Under the pieces are notes generated by a model. It had not been told where the DNA came from. It did no database searches and saw only the letters and a list, made by a program, of their open reading frames with translations. Both the position numbers and the translations under genes were made by a program. 64,000 nt of DNA. Origin: Akkermansiaceae bacterium. Its GTDB lineage: Bacteria; Verrucomicrobiota; Verrucomicrobiia; Verrucomicrobiales; Akkermansiaceae. Below are positions 29,924-39,410 of this stretch, piece after piece (the stretch's first letter is position 1; each line of letters starts with the position of its first letter). The stretch is taken from NCBI GenBank assembly GCA_029242935.1, contig JAQWSX010000103.1:54181-118180 (forward strand). The letters run 5' to 3'.

Positions 29924-31084
29924 ATGAACAAACAGACCCTCACTCTCTGCGCATTTCTCCCTTTTGCTGCCTCCGCCGCTAAATTCTCCGTGACCTCAAA
30001 GCCCTTTGGCAAAGTCGACGGAAAACCTGTTGCGCTTTATACTCTCACAAATGAATCAGGAGCCAAAGTTTCCATCACGAACTACGGCGGCACCGTGACC
30101 TCTATCATTGTTCCTGACAAAGATGGTAAAATGGGCGACGTCGTCCTCGGTTTCGACACCGTTGCTGAATATGTTGAGAAGAGTCCATACTTCGGTTGCA
30201 TCACCGGACGATACGCGAACCGAATCGCGAAGGGAAAATTCACTTTGGATGGCAAAGAATACTCAGTCGCCACCAATAACGATCCTAACCATCTCCACGG
30301 TGGGCTCAAGGGTTTCGATAAACAGATCTGGAAAGCAAGGGTCGGAAATATGGGCGACAATCCGAACTTAACCCTGACATATACCAGTCCCGATGGCGAA
30401 GAAGGATACCCCGGGACCTTGAATAATTCAGTGACTTACACCTGGACCCAAGACAATGCCCTCCGCATCCGTTACAAGTCCACCACCGACAAACCGACTA
30501 TTCTCAATCTAACCAATCACAGTTACTTTAACCTTGCCGGAGAAGGCAGCGAAACCAATCTCCAGCATCGCATCAAAATCAACGCCGAACATTATAACCC
30601 TATCGATGCAACTTCAATCCCAACTGGTATCGCCCCAGTCGAAGGGACGCCGTTTGACTTCAGAAAGTCCACCCAAATTGGCAAACGAATCGATGAAGAA
30701 AATGAGCAACTCAAAAACGGAATAGGATACGATCACAACTTTATCCTCAAAGAAGCAGACGATGGAAAAATGGTAACAGCAGCAGTCGTTACCGAGCCGA
30801 CCAGCGGTCGAATTCTTACCGTAAGAACCACCGAACCGGGGATCCAGTTCTACACTGGAAATTTCCTAGATGATCTAAAAGGAAAAGGCGGTAAAAACTA
30901 CGCACACCGATCAGCTTTCTGCCTCGAGTCACAGACCTTCCCTGATTCACCGAATCAAAAGGAATTTCCCTCACCGGTTCTCCGGCCCGGCGAAACCTAC
31001 AGCCAGATCACGATCTACCATTTGGGTCTCAAGAAAAACCTCAAAAAAAAGAAGGCCCAAACTCAGACTGAACGCAAAAAATAG
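29924..31084 (+). CDS. secreted aldose 1-epimerase / galactose mutarotase-like protein
   Basis: Signal peptide from ATG 29924 (MNKQTLTLCAFLPFAASA); NYGGTVTSIIVPDKDGKMGDVVLGFDTVAEY, GRYANRIAKGKF, HLHGGLKGFDK, NLTNHSYFNLAG. Confidence 0.94.
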   Translation: MNKQTLTLCAFLPFAASAAKFSVTSKPFGKVDGKPVALYTLTNESGAKVSITNYGGTVTSIIVPDKDGKMGDVVLGFDTVAEYVEKSPYFGCITGRYANRIAKGKFTLDGKEYSVATNNDPNHLHGGLKGFDKQIWKARVGNMGDNPNLTLTYTSPDGEEGYPGTLNNSVTYTWTQDNALRIRYKSTTDKPTILNLTNHSYFNLAGEGSETNLQHRIKINAEHYNPIDATSIPTGIAPVEGTPFDFRKSTQIGKRIDEENEQLKNGIGYDHNFILKEADDGKMVTAAVVTEPTSGRILTVRTTEPGIQFYTGNFLDDLKGKGGKNYAHRSAFCLESQTFPDSPNQKEFPSPVLRPGETYSQITIYHLGLKKNLKKKKAQTQTERKK

Positions 31085-31244
31085 GACACTGTTTCGATTT
31101 CTCTTCATCTGTCTGCGCCCTCGATGGGCGTAAGGCCTTAATTATCAGAATTTTCGTTTATCCCAGTAATTTTGAGGATAATCAGGCCCCTTTGACCAGT
31201 CGAAGAGCCTGCAAGAATAAGCACGCGATCAGCGTTTTGACCTT

Positions 31245-32267
31245 ATGCTCATTCGCACTCTGTTATTTCTCCTCCTTTCACCTCCTATTCTCGCGGACGG
31301 GCAGCAATACAAAATTCAAATACGCGCCAGCAAGATCGATCCGAAAGTAAAGTCCTACCCTACGATCGGATTCGTTCTCCAAAATAGCTCGGGCAAACCA
31401 CAAGACATTCAAAACGCTTGTGTTGATACTCGAATTGCCTCGAAGGGGAGGCTAGCGATTTGGCTCATGGCCCCAAACCAGGGACTTCTTGACCGCTTGA
31501 ATTCTTATGGTATTCACGCCATCCAGGTTCACTACGCTCGGCAATGGTTTTCAAAATGCTGCCAACAGCGACCGGTCTCGGAAAATTGCCGAGGTGATAT
31601 GCGACTTGAAGCTGCAACCGGCGAGGATCACAGTGACGAAGCCAATATTCCAGTGAGGGATAGCATCAAGGGACGCTCGCTCAACTTCGTTAAGTATCTT
31701 GAAAAAGAGAATCCTGAAGGAAATTGGGGGCAATTTTTGAATCCGAATAAGACCGATCTAATTTGGGAAAAAGTAATTCTAACCGGAGCCTCCCATGGAT
31801 CCACGACCGCATCCCGACTTGCCAAGCATACCAAAGTAGCCCGCGTCGTCGCCCTTTGCGGTCCCCGGGACCAATATCAAGCCTGGCAGGCCCTTCCCTC
31901 GAAAACTCCAGCAAACCGCTTCTTTGGATTCAGCCACACTCAAGACATGGGCTGGGATCAATTCCACTACCAACGCTCGTGGGAAATGCTTGGGCTCCAC
32001 AAGTTTGGACCAATCGTTGATGTCGACAAAAGTAGCCCGCCTTACGGAAGCACCCGACGCCTCATCACAAACTTCGATGTCAAAAACGATGCCAACCGCG
32101 CCCACAGTTCAGTGACTCCGGGAAGTCGATCGTTTAAAGGCAAGGACGGAACACTCATGCATGATCCGGTATGGAAATATCTTTACACCCATCCGGTCGA
32201 GAAAATTGGTGAGCCCGTCCCTTCAACGAAGGCCTTCAAAAAGATCAAACCGCAAAAGGTAAAATAA
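31245..32267 (+). CDS. secreted alpha/beta-hydrolase-like protein
   Basis: Signal peptide MLIRTLLFLLLSPPILADG; possible nucleophile elbow LTGASHGSTTASRLA. Confidence 0.6.
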   Translation: MLIRTLLFLLLSPPILADGQQYKIQIRASKIDPKVKSYPTIGFVLQNSSGKPQDIQNACVDTRIASKGRLAIWLMAPNQGLLDRLNSYGIHAIQVHYARQWFSKCCQQRPVSENCRGDMRLEAATGEDHSDEANIPVRDSIKGRSLNFVKYLEKENPEGNWGQFLNPNKTDLIWEKVILTGASHGSTTASRLAKHTKVARVVALCGPRDQYQAWQALPSKTPANRFFGFSHTQDMGWDQFHYQRSWEMLGLHKFGPIVDVDKSSPPYGSTRRLITNFDVKNDANRAHSSVTPGSRSFKGKDGTLMHDPVWKYLYTHPVEKIGEPVPSTKAFKKIKPQKVK

Positions 32268-32314
32268 ACCATTGCACCAACGGCGTGTTCAACGATCCTC
32301 TTCACCATAATATT

Positions 32315-32860
32315 ATGCACGAAGAAGTCAGCCTTACCCGCGAAGTCGACGCGATCCAGATCCCATCCGGAGACACCATCACGCTCCCCACCGGGACTCC
32401 GGTGGTTATCACCCAAACTTTGGGAGGCACTTACACCGTAGCGACTTCGGCAGGTTTGGCCCGAATTTCTTCGAGTGATGCCGACGCCCTTGGAGTAGAT
32501 CCTGACGAAAAACAGGAGAAGCAAGCGGAAGCCGATCGCCTTACCGATGCCAGCCTTGAAGAGCAGGTCTGGCATCAAATGAAACAGGTCTTTGACCCGG
32601 AAATTCCTGTCGACATCGTCAATCTTGGTTTGGTCTACGATTGCACACTCTCGGAAGTAGACTCTGGAACTGATGTGGATGTCAAAATGACCCTAACCGC
32701 TCCCGGTTGCGGAATGGGCCCAGTCATAGCGGCCGATGCTCAAGCCCGGATCATGTCGCTTAGCGAGATTAATGAAGCACGTGTCGAGCTCGTTTGGGAT
32801 CCCCCGTGGAATCAGGACATGATTTCAGAGGAGGGAAAGATGAAGCTCGGAATGATGTAG
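32315..32860 (+). CDS. sufT: putative Fe-S cluster assembly protein SufT (DUF59/MIP18 family)
   Basis: MHEEVSLTREVDAIQIPSGDTITLPTGTPVVITQTLGGTYTV; LGLVYDC; MTLTAPGCGMGPVIAADAQ; VWDPPWNQDMISEEGKMKLGM. Confidence 0.88.
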   Translation: MHEEVSLTREVDAIQIPSGDTITLPTGTPVVITQTLGGTYTVATSAGLARISSSDADALGVDPDEKQEKQAEADRLTDASLEEQVWHQMKQVFDPEIPVDIVNLGLVYDCTLSEVDSGTDVDVKMTLTAPGCGMGPVIAADAQARIMSLSEINEARVELVWDPPWNQDMISEEGKMKLGMM

Positions 32861-32872
32861 GTCGCCGTCGTT

Positions 32873-34021
32873 TTAGCGATTTAGCGTTTCCTCCGACTGG
32901 AGGATGACATCCAAGGCATACCGACAGGATTCATCGGTCACCTCCTTAAGTGCCATGAGCTCTCTCGCTTCGCGCGCAAGCAGCAAAAGGGTTTCCTTTT
33001 CCCTGGAATCAGATGCGGCCCACCGGGCGAAACCACCAAGAACAACCGCAGCCCTGAAACCCACAGTTGGATTTTCCTGAATCCGCTGCGGGCCATAAAT
33101 CGGGACGTAACCACTCTCATCATGATCAGCAGAGATCGAAAATGAGCCTAGCTGACCGCCTTCTTTTTTGATCTCCAACTCGTATAGGAAAATCTGGGAC
33201 GAATTGAACTCCCCTGATTTCACAGGCCTATTTCCCCGAGTTCCACCACCACCAACCAAGTAGGCGCTTTCTACGAATTCCGGATCAAAGACTAATTTAG
33301 TAGCCGGCGAAATCGTATGACCATTCGCTGAACGGAGGCTGACCATCCAGAGAGACTTGGTGGAATCCCACGGACAGAGACCACTTTCAAAGTACCCCTC
33401 AAGATCCGTCATCACCACTAGCGGTTCAAATTCTACCACACTAAGGTTCACCCAATCCGCTATTTTAAAGCGTTCACGCTCAGGCAATTGACCATTTTCG
33501 AGGAGCGCCTTTTCAACGAAGGATGGATCCGCTTTAGAAATCCCAAGAGGAATCGCTACTCCTTCAGCAGATCGTATCACCACCTCACCCGGAAGATTTT
33601 CGGCTCTTCCCGCAGGGGTTGATTCTTCAGTTACTCGGCCGCCATTGCCGTCAACTCCCATCTTGGGTTGACCAACGTCAAATTGGGACAAAGCCACGAA
33701 TCCAGTAAGAACCACCGCAGCCACTCCCCCCACCGCAAGAAAAGACTGCCTGCGGGATCGCCTCCGATTTTCCAGCACAAGAATATTTGAATCCGGAAGC
33801 TGGCCCGCCTTGTGGATTTCAGCTATTCGTTCTTCTCCAAGCGAGTATGACCCGGCTCCAAGAATATCGGCAAGCAGCCCACTCAGAGCCGCAAGCGCCT
33901 CCTTTTCTTTAAGAAGATTTTCGTCATATTTAAGAGCACGATTAAGCTCAGTCGATTCGGTTTCACCAAGTTCGCCTAAAACATAAGCCGTCAAAGCGGG
34001 ATCATCAGGAGTCATTTTCAT
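32873..34021 (-). CDS. putative anti-sigma / YfbK-like membrane protein without recognisable VWA domain
   Basis: N-terminal PALTAYVLGELGETESTELNRAL; single TM (FLAVGGVAAVVLTGFVAL); C-terminal TKLVFDPEFVESAYLVG...YELEIKKEG...GFRAAVVLGGFARW resembles the C-terminus of YfbK-type proteins. Confidence 0.55.
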   Translation of the reverse strand: MKMTPDDPALTAYVLGELGETESTELNRALKYDENLLKEKEALAALSGLLADILGAGSYSLGEERIAEIHKAGQLPDSNILVLENRRRSRRQSFLAVGGVAAVVLTGFVALSQFDVGQPKMGVDGNGGRVTEESTPAGRAENLPGEVVIRSAEGVAIPLGISKADPSFVEKALLENGQLPERERFKIADWVNLSVVEFEPLVVMTDLEGYFESGLCPWDSTKSLWMVSLRSANGHTISPATKLVFDPEFVESAYLVGGGGTRGNRPVKSGEFNSSQIFLYELEIKKEGGQLGSFSISADHDESGYVPIYGPQRIQENPTVGFRAAVVLGGFARWAASDSREKETLLLLAREARELMALKEVTDESCRYALDVILQSEETLNR

Positions 34022-34024
34022 ATT

Positions 34025-34579
34025 TCAGGCAATCTGAGGGGTAAGGTTTTGGACGAGATCGTCAGGTAAAAATCCACGGAGACGTTTGAGTCCCGTGTGA
34101 AGAAGAAATCCAATATTGCCAGAACTCAGGCCGGTCACTTTACTCATTTCTTCGTAGGTTAGCCCTTGCTCAAATTTCAGAAGAATGATCTCACGTTGAT
34201 TTTCCGAAAGACGACTGAGAGCTTCGTGAACTTGGCCGATACGTTCTTCAAGGTCAGCCCGCTCAGAGGGGGTCCTGCGCTGGGACGGGAGACGCGCCAT
34301 TTGCTCTTCTTCTAGTCCTGTGATTCGGCGCTCTTTACGAATCACATCGAGGGCACGATTCCGACAAACTGTGAATAACCATGCTTTCAACCCATCTTTA
34401 ACCTTATCGATATCCTGCTGATAAAGTCTAATAAAGGTTTCCTGCACCACATCCCGAGCCCGTTCCACATCGTGAAGAAAGGTCGTCGCATACCCTATCA
34501 GCGGTGACTCAAACTCAATGAGTGCCGCTCTTACGAAATTTTCGCGAGCCGTGAGAGTGTCTTCAGTTCCTTCCGCCAT
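34025..34579 (-). CDS. RNA polymerase sigma factor, ECF/sigma-70 family
   Basis: Region 2 (FESPLIGYATTFLHDVERARDVVQETFIRLYQ, AWLFTVCRNRALDVIRK) and region 4 (LSENQREIILLKFEQGLTYEEMSKVTGLSSGNIGFLLHTGLKRLR). Confidence 0.92.
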   Translation of the reverse strand: MAEGTEDTLTARENFVRAALIEFESPLIGYATTFLHDVERARDVVQETFIRLYQQDIDKVKDGLKAWLFTVCRNRALDVIRKERRITGLEEEQMARLPSQRRTPSERADLEERIGQVHEALSRLSENQREIILLKFEQGLTYEEMSKVTGLSSGNIGFLLHTGLKRLRGFLPDDLVQNLTPQIA

Positions 34580-34640
34580 TTTGGAAATTGGTATACCAAT
34601 AACGTGCAAGGCGCGACGCCTCTTAGAAAGAAAAGTGGAA

Positions 34641-34672
34641 AAATTTCGAGGATCTCGACATCCTCGAAATTT
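34641..34672. promoter_or_regulatory. perfect 13-bp inverted repeat (6-nt loop) in divergent intergenic region
   Basis: AAATTTCGAGGAT-CTCGAC-ATCCTCGAAATTT, between the divergent sigma-factor and LysM genes. Confidence 0.7.
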
Positions 34673-34779
34673 CGATGCCTCAATAACTACAGTTTTTTTT
34701 CAAATACTAATCATCTTATTAACAAATATTAAAAATAAATTTGACCGACTTGTTAGGATCCGTTTAGCGTCAAAGAGCT

Positions 34780-35622
34780 ATGAGGAATTTCACTCTTACA
34801 TCTTCGTTCATTGCAGCGCTTTCCCTGACCTCTCTTGGTCAGAATCATGCTTCCCTGCATTCACAAATCTCGAACAAGGAGAAGCAACTCGCCGAGATTC
34901 AAAAAGAGTTGCACGAGCTTAGGAGTAAACTCAGTGCTTCTGCAGTCGGAAGACATATCGTCAAGCCCGGAGAAACCCTTCACTCAATCGCTCGCAACAA
35001 CGAGGTTCCTGTCTCAGACGTTATGAGTTGGAACAAAATCACCGATCCCACAAAATTGAGGGTCGGCGAAAAAATCATCATCTCAGGACTGGTATCCACT
35101 CCCATCTCGACCAACTCGGTTAAGAGCACTGACTATGTCATCGCCAGCGGTGACACTTTTTACTCGATCGCGCGGCGTCATAAGATGAACCTGGCAGAAC
35201 TGCGTGCTCTCAATCCAAATGTAAATATTCATCTTCTCTCGCCAGGCAAGAAGCTCAGGATCTCTGGCAATGCCGCGGTCGCTTCCCGCCTTACGACAAG
35301 GCAGGAGGTCGTGGTCGTCAAGGAAAGTGAAAAACCACAGGTTGATAAATTAACTCCAAAGCCACCAGTTCCTGCTGCGACTTCGGAGATCACTGCCAAT
35401 CCAGCTCTCGAATATCCCAAAAATCTCCCGCAACCTCCAGTTATCGGAGAACGCGGGACGTCTTCGGCCACAAAATCAATCATTCTCACTGATGTCATCA
35501 CCTTTGAAGCCTTCGCTTCTAGGCATGGAACCAACACCAAATTCCTCAATTCTTTGAACGGCTGGAATCTTCCAAAAACCACGATCCTCGCCGGTGGCTC
35601 CGAGATTCTCGTGCCAAACTAG
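34780..35622 (+). CDS. secreted LysM-domain protein
   Basis: Signal peptide; LysM repeats HIVKPGETLHSIARNNEVPVSDVMSWNKITDPTKLRVGEKIII and YVIASGDTFYSIARRHKMNLAELRALNPNVNIHLLSPGKKLRI; possible degenerate third copy at the C-terminus. Confidence 0.92.
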   Translation: MRNFTLTSSFIAALSLTSLGQNHASLHSQISNKEKQLAEIQKELHELRSKLSASAVGRHIVKPGETLHSIARNNEVPVSDVMSWNKITDPTKLRVGEKIIISGLVSTPISTNSVKSTDYVIASGDTFYSIARRHKMNLAELRALNPNVNIHLLSPGKKLRISGNAAVASRLTTRQEVVVVKESEKPQVDKLTPKPPVPAATSEITANPALEYPKNLPQPPVIGERGTSSATKSIILTDVITFEAFASRHGTNTKFLNSLNGWNLPKTTILAGGSEILVPN

Positions 35623-35715
35623 GGCCCCGATTCACTTTGAATTTTCCTAAGGCAGGGGAAGGACGATGCTTGACGGTTTCTTCGGTCGTCATCGGAGATC
35701 AACCCTTCGGTGCCG

Positions 35716-36279
35716 TTACTTTTTCCACGAGGCAATGACCTCTTGCTCGTTACCATGACGATCACCGTATTTCACGATCCCGTGCTCAAGGCCAAATTCG
35801 TGAACCTCCTTCGTCACCTTGACATCGTAACAACAATATTCGGCGATGTTTAACTTATGAGTTAAATCACCGGTTTTTTTATACAACTGCCACCATTTTA
35901 AGGCATCCAACCCATCGGCGGTTTTACTGGCATTCAGCGAAGCTTGCGCTACAGCATCCAGCTTGAGGCGATGTCCAAGAATCTCTTCGATATCTAGCAT
36001 CATGTCACAGTTCACAGTCTGCGACGCCAAATCATAGATCGTGTAAGCTTGCAGCACTGGGTAGTCAAATTGTACGTGGTTGTAGCCTACGACAAGGTCC
36101 GCCTTAATGAGTTGTTCGACCAAATCAGCAACATTGTCTTCGTCAAATATATGATACCGACCGGTCTCAGTGGCATAAGTGACCCCAACCGACATTCCCA
36201 TTTTATCCTTGTGAGCCGAACCTCCCACATCCCCAAAACTCCGCTGGGTCTCAAGATCAAAGTAAACAATACCAGGCAC
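35716..36279 (-). CDS. YprB-like RNase H-fold 3'-5' exonuclease domain protein (stand-alone)
   Basis: DEDDy-type motifs: YFDLETQ, VVGYNHVQFDYPVLQ, YCCYDVKVTKEV. Confidence 0.75.
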   Translation of the reverse strand: MPGIVYFDLETQRSFGDVGGSAHKDKMGMSVGVTYATETGRYHIFDEDNVADLVEQLIKADLVVGYNHVQFDYPVLQAYTIYDLASQTVNCDMMLDIEEILGHRLKLDAVAQASLNASKTADGLDALKWWQLYKKTGDLTHKLNIAEYCCYDVKVTKEVHEFGLEHGIVKYGDRHGNEQEVIASWKK

Positions 36280-36345
36280 GGATGATTGATACGCAATACC
36301 CCTTCTTCACGCAAGAATCACTTCCGACTTCTCACCCGAAAATCC

Positions 36346-37113
36346 TCAGCGCTTTCGTAGCATCTTGTCCCGCAGCGCTTGTTCGTCCCCCGCTAAAACC
36401 TCAGAAAGATACGGGAGAATGTTAGCGACAATTATGAGCGTTAAGATGACCCAAAAGAAAACGATTTGCTTCGGAGTCAGCTGCCCCCCCTTAACTTGAA
36501 AACCGCTCTGTAAATCCCAAAGCATCCCCCCCTTTTTCTTACCAAACCACAAGCTCATACAGAATCCGATTATCATCATGAGGGGTAAAAACATTCCCAT
36601 ACCCAGCACCCATACCCTCATTGAGCGAACAAAAGCCTGACCTATCGAGAGGCCTTGTCCCTCAACCGTCTCCACCCTCAATCCCAAAAGCCACTTTCCA
36701 GGAGTATAGCCTATCGATCCAACCATTGCAGCTTCCATCAAAATGACCGGCAAAACGATCCCAACTACTAACCATCCCGAAGAATCAACACCCCCCATCA
36801 AGTTGACGTCGAATGCAATCGATAAGAAGTGTAGGATCGATCTGTAAATCATGAAATCAATCACCCGGGCCCCCAGCCTTGGCCAAGCCCGGAATGGAGC
36901 GGGACGAATCTGAATGACCTCCCGCTTCTCTTCTTCCGGTTTTTCAAACTCACTGGCCAAGACCCCCAGATCGCAGGCCGAAATCCAGCTATTGGCCCCT
37001 TCGTGCCAGATCTTAGTCTGGCGATTCACCTTAGCCTCATGAATCATTTCTCGAACCTCGTAGTCCTCAAAAGGACCCGTTTTTTTTCCGTCTTGGATAA
37101 TCCAGAGAATCAT
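36346..37113 (-). CDS. RDD family membrane protein with N-terminal GYF_2 domain
   Basis: N-terminal WIIQDGKKTGPFEDYEVREMI...W (GYF_2); RDD-like PAPFRAWPRLGARVIDFMIYRSILHF; YTPGKWLLGLRVE. Confidence 0.82.
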   Translation of the reverse strand: MILWIIQDGKKTGPFEDYEVREMIHEAKVNRQTKIWHEGANSWISACDLGVLASEFEKPEEEKREVIQIRPAPFRAWPRLGARVIDFMIYRSILHFLSIAFDVNLMGGVDSSGWLVVGIVLPVILMEAAMVGSIGYTPGKWLLGLRVETVEGQGLSIGQAFVRSMRVWVLGMGMFLPLMMIIGFCMSLWFGKKKGGMLWDLQSGFQVKGGQLTPKQIVFFWVILTLIIVANILPYLSEVLAGDEQALRDKMLRKR

Positions 37114-37118
37114 GGCCG

Positions 37119-38891
37119 CTAGAGATTACGAAGTGATTTAGCAGGATCACGGAACGCAGCCATCAAAGCCGGAACTAAAGCTGCAAACAGACATAAAATC
37201 ACTGCGACCACGCAAATTACCCAAAGCTGACTCCCCATGATCTCCGCCGGCAACTCGCTCATTCCGTGAAATTCCGGTGGAAAGGGATCAATTCCAAACC
37301 CCCGAATGATCGCCATGATTCCTTCCCGGTAACGAATCGCTAACAATCCCAACCCCAATCCAAAAATCGCCCCACCGATTCCCACGATCAACCCCTGATA
37401 AACAAAGACCCGCACAATCTGAGAAGGGCGCGCGCCCAGCGCTTTCATGACTCCGATTTCTTGGCGCTTCTGCACTGTTACGGTATACATCACAGCCATA
37501 ATACTGAAGGCAGAGAGCAGTGTAATAAACGAAAGTGCAAAACTCATCATAATCTTCTCGGTTTTAACCAACTGAAATCGCTCGGCATGGGTTTTCATCC
37601 AACTTCTTACAATCCAGTCATTGCCCAACTTCTTCTGTAAATTGATCGCGAATTCCTCGGCTTTATAGGGATCCTCGATCCGCAGACCAATTGTTTCAAC
37701 CTCACCTCGTAGCCCCTTCAGCTCCATTCCAATTGTGATCGGGATAAAAAGATCAGGCCCCTTTGACCTCTCGCTATCGGAGTAGATCCCCTGAATTTTC
37801 AGCTCCTTCGGCACTACAAATTTTTCAATTTTCCGAAAAGCCTCGTTGTCGGCTTTTTCTAGGTCTAGTTCACGCAGCTCTTTCAAGCCACCTAAGATTA
37901 GGTCTCTGGTTCCTGCTTCGAAATAGTCATGACCACCTTCCCGCCGGTCCACAAAATCAAGTCGGTCTAGAATATCTCGCACAATCTCTCGCTCCGCTGG
38001 ACGCATTTCTACCCCTTCTGTTTCAACGTCACCGTTGGGAGTCGAGACAACCATCGGAAGGAGTTGTTGAAAAATCTGATAAGCATTCGTCACTTCGAGG
38101 CTTAGGGCCTTCTCTTCCCCACCAGAAGTTTCAAAAATCTTCTTAAGTCTTCCCTCAAAATCTTCAAAAATATCAGGGTGAAGCTCCCAAACCCGCTGCT
38201 TTGGAACATTGTAAACTGCCATTACTTCATCGAGGTTACTTGCTGCAATAATCCGTATCTCATCGCCCACCTTCAACCCAATCGACTTGGCTAGTTCACT
38301 CGAAACTACCACGTAACGATTCCCATAAAGCTCTCCCGTGTCACCGGGTGCGAAATTCGCGCCGTCAACAGGAGTAAGGGTCGGGGCATCGATCTCGCCA
38401 CTTTGTTGCGCTGAGTCCGGAGCTAAATCAGGCGCGGTTCCAGCGGAAGCGCCCTGAGCTGGATTGAAATCTACTGTGCTATCCGGAAAATTATCTCGAT
38501 CGAGCATTTTCTCCAAAGCTCTGATCTGCCCCTCGTTCTCCGTATTAAAAGCTCTGAAATAGGAAGGTCGCTGCCAGGCCCGCGAATCCAGTAAAACGAA
38601 CCCCTCCACCAACGCGAAAGCAGATTCCACTTCATCCTGCTTAGCCAAGGAAACCTCCATTTCCTCCCAATTGGAAATTGTCCCGTAGCTGGATTGAATC
38701 GAAATATGCGGAGAATGTCCTAACAAGGTATCCTTCAAATTCCGCTCGAACCCATTGTGAATTGACAGAACCACAATCAAAACCATGACCCCGAAAGACA
38801 CACCAAGTAGGGAAATTAGGGTAATAATCGACACGAAAGTGCGCAGAGGATTCAAATACCTAAGAGCAAGGGTCCAACTAAACGATCTCAA
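37119..38891 (-). CDS. LolC/LolE-type ABC transporter permease (FtsX domain)
   Basis: ALRYLNPLRTFVSIITLISLLGVSFGVMVLIVVLSIHNGFE; C-terminal FtsX segment VQKRQEIGVMKALGARPSQIVRVFVYQGLIVGIGGAIFG. Confidence 0.88.
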   Translation of the reverse strand: MRSFSWTLALRYLNPLRTFVSIITLISLLGVSFGVMVLIVVLSIHNGFERNLKDTLLGHSPHISIQSSYGTISNWEEMEVSLAKQDEVESAFALVEGFVLLDSRAWQRPSYFRAFNTENEGQIRALEKMLDRDNFPDSTVDFNPAQGASAGTAPDLAPDSAQQSGEIDAPTLTPVDGANFAPGDTGELYGNRYVVVSSELAKSIGLKVGDEIRIIAASNLDEVMAVYNVPKQRVWELHPDIFEDFEGRLKKIFETSGGEEKALSLEVTNAYQIFQQLLPMVVSTPNGDVETEGVEMRPAEREIVRDILDRLDFVDRREGGHDYFEAGTRDLILGGLKELRELDLEKADNEAFRKIEKFVVPKELKIQGIYSDSERSKGPDLFIPITIGMELKGLRGEVETIGLRIEDPYKAEEFAINLQKKLGNDWIVRSWMKTHAERFQLVKTEKIMMSFALSFITLLSAFSIMAVMYTVTVQKRQEIGVMKALGARPSQIVRVFVYQGLIVGIGGAIFGLGLGLLAIRYREGIMAIIRGFGIDPFPPEFHGMSELPAEIMGSQLWVICVVAVILCLFAALVPALMAAFRDPAKSLRNL

Positions 38892-38973
38892 GACGGAGGA
38901 TCTCTAACCCTTCCCCCGCCCTCCCGCAACTACACACTTCACACTCCTCTCACTTCACGACAGACTCCGCCCC

Positions 38974-39351
38974 ATGATTAAGTTCCTCCACACGCGTATT
39001 CGCGTCTCCGAACCAGCTGGATCGATAGCATTTTACGAAAAAGTCGGCTTCAAACTCGGGCAGCAGAAAAAATCACCTCAAGGCAATGAGCTTGCCTTCA
39101 TGCACCTTCCTGACAACGAACACTTCCTAGAGCTTACCTACTCCCCTGATTACGAGGTTGCTGTTCCCGATGACCTCATGCACACCTGCGTTGGTGTTTC
39201 GGACATCGTTAAGTATTGCGCAAATCTTGAGAATCAAGGAATCGAAATCTGGCCTGACGGATGGCAGGAAAAATTCTCATCAGGCGAACGCAAAATGGCG
39301 TTCATCACCGACCCCGACGGATACGAGGTTGAAATCCTTGAGGTTCAATAA
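38974..39351 (+). CDS. VOC family protein (lactoylglutathione lyase-like)
   Basis: HTRIRVSEPAGSIAFYEKVGFKLG; ITDPDGYEVEILE. Confidence 0.87.
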   Translation: MIKFLHTRIRVSEPAGSIAFYEKVGFKLGQQKKSPQGNELAFMHLPDNEHFLELTYSPDYEVAVPDDLMHTCVGVSDIVKYCANLENQGIEIWPDGWQEKFSSGERKMAFITDPDGYEVEILEVQ

Positions 39352-39410
39352 CACCAAGGGATGTCTCCAAACTGCCACCTGGAACACTGAGCCCCGCTCC
39401 ACACCCTATC

